A stretch of 5,080 nucleotides of DNA from Ilumatobacteraceae bacterium (GTDB lineage: Bacteria > Actinomycetota > Acidimicrobiia > Acidimicrobiales > Ilumatobacteraceae). This document shows positions 4,306-5,080 of the stretch, in pieces. Every line of letters starts with the position of its first letter. Within the stretch, counting starts at the first letter, position 1. Position numbers and translations under genes: made by a program. Under the pieces are notes generated by a model, which had not been told where the DNA came from, did no database searches, and worked only from the letters and a program-made list of their open reading frames with translations. The stretch lies in assembly GCA_025464045.1 (NCBI GenBank), contig JAODBQ010000508.1:1-5080 (forward strand), read 5' to 3'.

Positions 4306-5080
4306 CAGCCGAGCCGCTCGCCCGGGTCGAGCCGGGCACCGCGGGCGAAGTCCGCGAATGCCATCGGGCCCTTGCCCTCGGGCTGGACGCGCACGAGCCG
4401 CACACCACCGACGACGTCGCCGCGCAGCACGGTGGGGTCGGTCGGGTCGGTCGGCTGCCCTGCGGCGGCGTCTGCGGCGTCTGCGGCGACGGCGCTGGCG
4501 GATCCACGAACGACCTCGACGTCGACCACCTTCAGGCGCTTGCCGCGCAGCAGCGTCCAGGCGCCGCCGAGGCGGACCAGTCGATCGACGGCGGTCGGCC
4601 CGGCGCTCCAGTCGATGTGCAGCTCCTCGGGGCGCAGCTTCTCCGCGTACGTCGGCTCGCCGACCTGTGGCTGCGGCACGCCGAGCCCCTCGGTCAACCG
4701 GCGCACGAGCACCTCGGTGCCGACGTCGACGAGCTGGGCGCGCAGCTCGTCCGCCGTCTCGTGCGCGCCGATCGTCACCTCGCCGCGTTCGTACACCGGG
4801 CCGGTATCGAGGCCCTGTTCGAGCTGCATCAGGCACACCCCGGTGATCTCGTCGCCGGCAAGGAAGGCACGCTCGACGGGCGCAGCACCGCGCCACCGCG
4901 GGAGCAGCGAGAAGTGCAGGTTGACCATCGGGATCCGCTCGAGCACGTGGGGGCGGATCAGCTGCCCGAACGCGACGACCACGCCGAGGTCGATCGGCGC
5001 CGCCGACACCTCGAGGAGGTCGTCGACGCGATGAGGCACGGGGATCCCCAATTCCCCGGCGGCGATCTTCACGGGACTGG
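4305..5080 (-). CDS. fmt: Methionyl-tRNA formyltransferase, 5' end cut by the window edge
   Basis: Fmt transfers a formyl group from 10-formyltetrahydrofolate to methionyl-initiator tRNA. The reading frame continues to the right edge as SPVKIAAGELGIPV, which matches the SPVK-AA-ELG-PV segment roughly 40-60 residues into normal Fmt, so the true start is outside the window; the GTG at 5072 is internal. Counting from that codon, VVVAFGQLI is at 31-39, VNLHFSLLPRWRGAAPVERA at 50-69 (Asn51 and His53 of the formyl-transfer site, and the SLLP hallmark) and QGLDTGP at 86-92 with catalytic Asp89. TYAEKL and IDWSAG lead into the C-terminal OB-like tRNA-binding domain, which ends PEGKGPMAFADFARG, then the TGA at 4307-4305. 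A low-complexity Ala/Asp and Pro/Thr/Asp stretch, encoded by 9-bp repeats, interrupts this domain (see separate entry). The stop overlaps the rsmB start. Confidence 0.97.
   Translation of the reverse strand, partial: SPVKIAAGELGIPVPHRVDDLLEVSAAPIDLGVVVAFGQLIRPHVLERIPMVNLHFSLLPRWRGAAPVERAFLAGDEITGVCLMQLEQGLDTGPVYERGEVTIGAHETADELRAQLVDVGTEVLVRRLTEGLGVPQPQVGEPTYAEKLRPEELHIDWSAGPTAVDRLVRLGGAWTLLRGKRLKVVDVEVVRGSASAVAADAADAAAGQPTDPTDPTVLRGDVVGGVRLVRVQPEGKGPMAFADFARGARLDPGERLG
4435..4488. repeat. Two short 9-bp in-frame tandem repeats inside fmt
   Basis: On the + strand GGGTCGGTC occurs twice at 4435-4452 (plus a partial GG), and GCGGCGTCT occurs about 2.7 times at 4465-4488, separated by 12 nt. 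Read in the fmt frame on the minus strand they encode the tripeptide repeats AAD-AAD-AA and PTD-PTD-PT, within the stretch AADAADAAAGQPTDPTDPT. Both units are multiples of three, so slippage would change protein length without shifting the frame. They sit in a probable loop or linker of the C-terminal domain. Confidence 0.85.

Noticed and set aside
3137..4507. 456-codon minus-strand frame
   Set aside because: It is the out-of-frame shadow of rsmB and the end of fmt; the protein is Arg/Ala/Pro-rich without motifs.
4306..4896. N-terminal extension of rsmB
   Set aside because: The extra frame lies wholly over fmt and is Arg-rich noise; the NusB-like domain starts soon after the ATG at 4305.
3787..5034. 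415-codon open frame on the + strand
   Set aside because: Antisense to rsmB and fmt, which are both securely identified; its composition is low-complexity Arg/Ser/Pro.
1..5080. Mobile element, phage, toxin-antitoxin, defence or biosynthetic cluster
   Set aside because: All genes are recognisable core or conserved families with similar base composition; no integrase, transposase, terminal inverted repeats or attachment-site duplication was seen.

Overview
The window is a very GC-rich bacterial chromosome segment holding eight protein genes and almost no spare DNA. The high GC, the GTG/TTG starts, the actinobacterial-type DUF1844 protein and the style of the housekeeping proteins point to an actinobacterium. 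My best guess is the Acidimicrobiia (Ilumatobacter-like); that placement is inference from recognition, not from a search.

Left part (1-1058, + strand). Three perfect 24-bp direct repeats run into a small DUF1844-like protein gene, followed 4 nt later by a glyoxalase-like (VOC superfamily) gene. The repeats are in frame with the DUF1844-like gene and keep its frame open to the window edge, so its true start may lie outside. The 117-nt gap that follows (1059-1175) holds a long GC-rich hairpin where the two transcription directions converge.

Right part (1176-5080, - strand). Six genes read leftward, in transcription order: fmt (5' end cut by the window edge), rsmB, a MoaB/MogA-type molybdenum cofactor gene, hisG, a small degenerate cold-shock-domain-like gene, and an alkyltransferase-like (ATL) DNA-damage recognition gene. 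Four of the five junctions are stop/start overlaps, suggesting translational coupling. The only gap is 52 nt between the moaB-type gene and hisG; it holds a small hairpin and a possible -10 element placed for a leaderless hisG message.

Functionally, fmt (initiator tRNA formylation) and rsmB (16S rRNA m5C methylation) form a familiar translation pair. The cofactor gene, hisG, the CSD-like gene and atl are unrelated housekeeping or repair functions trailing behind. I found no phage, transposon, CRISPR, toxin-antitoxin or defence system, and nothing that amounts to a new multi-gene system. The points most worth a second look are the in-frame octapeptide repeat, an RsmB lacking most of the segment between its NusB-like and methyltransferase domains, and a CSD-like protein lacking the usual nucleic-acid-binding aromatics coupled to an ATL gene.
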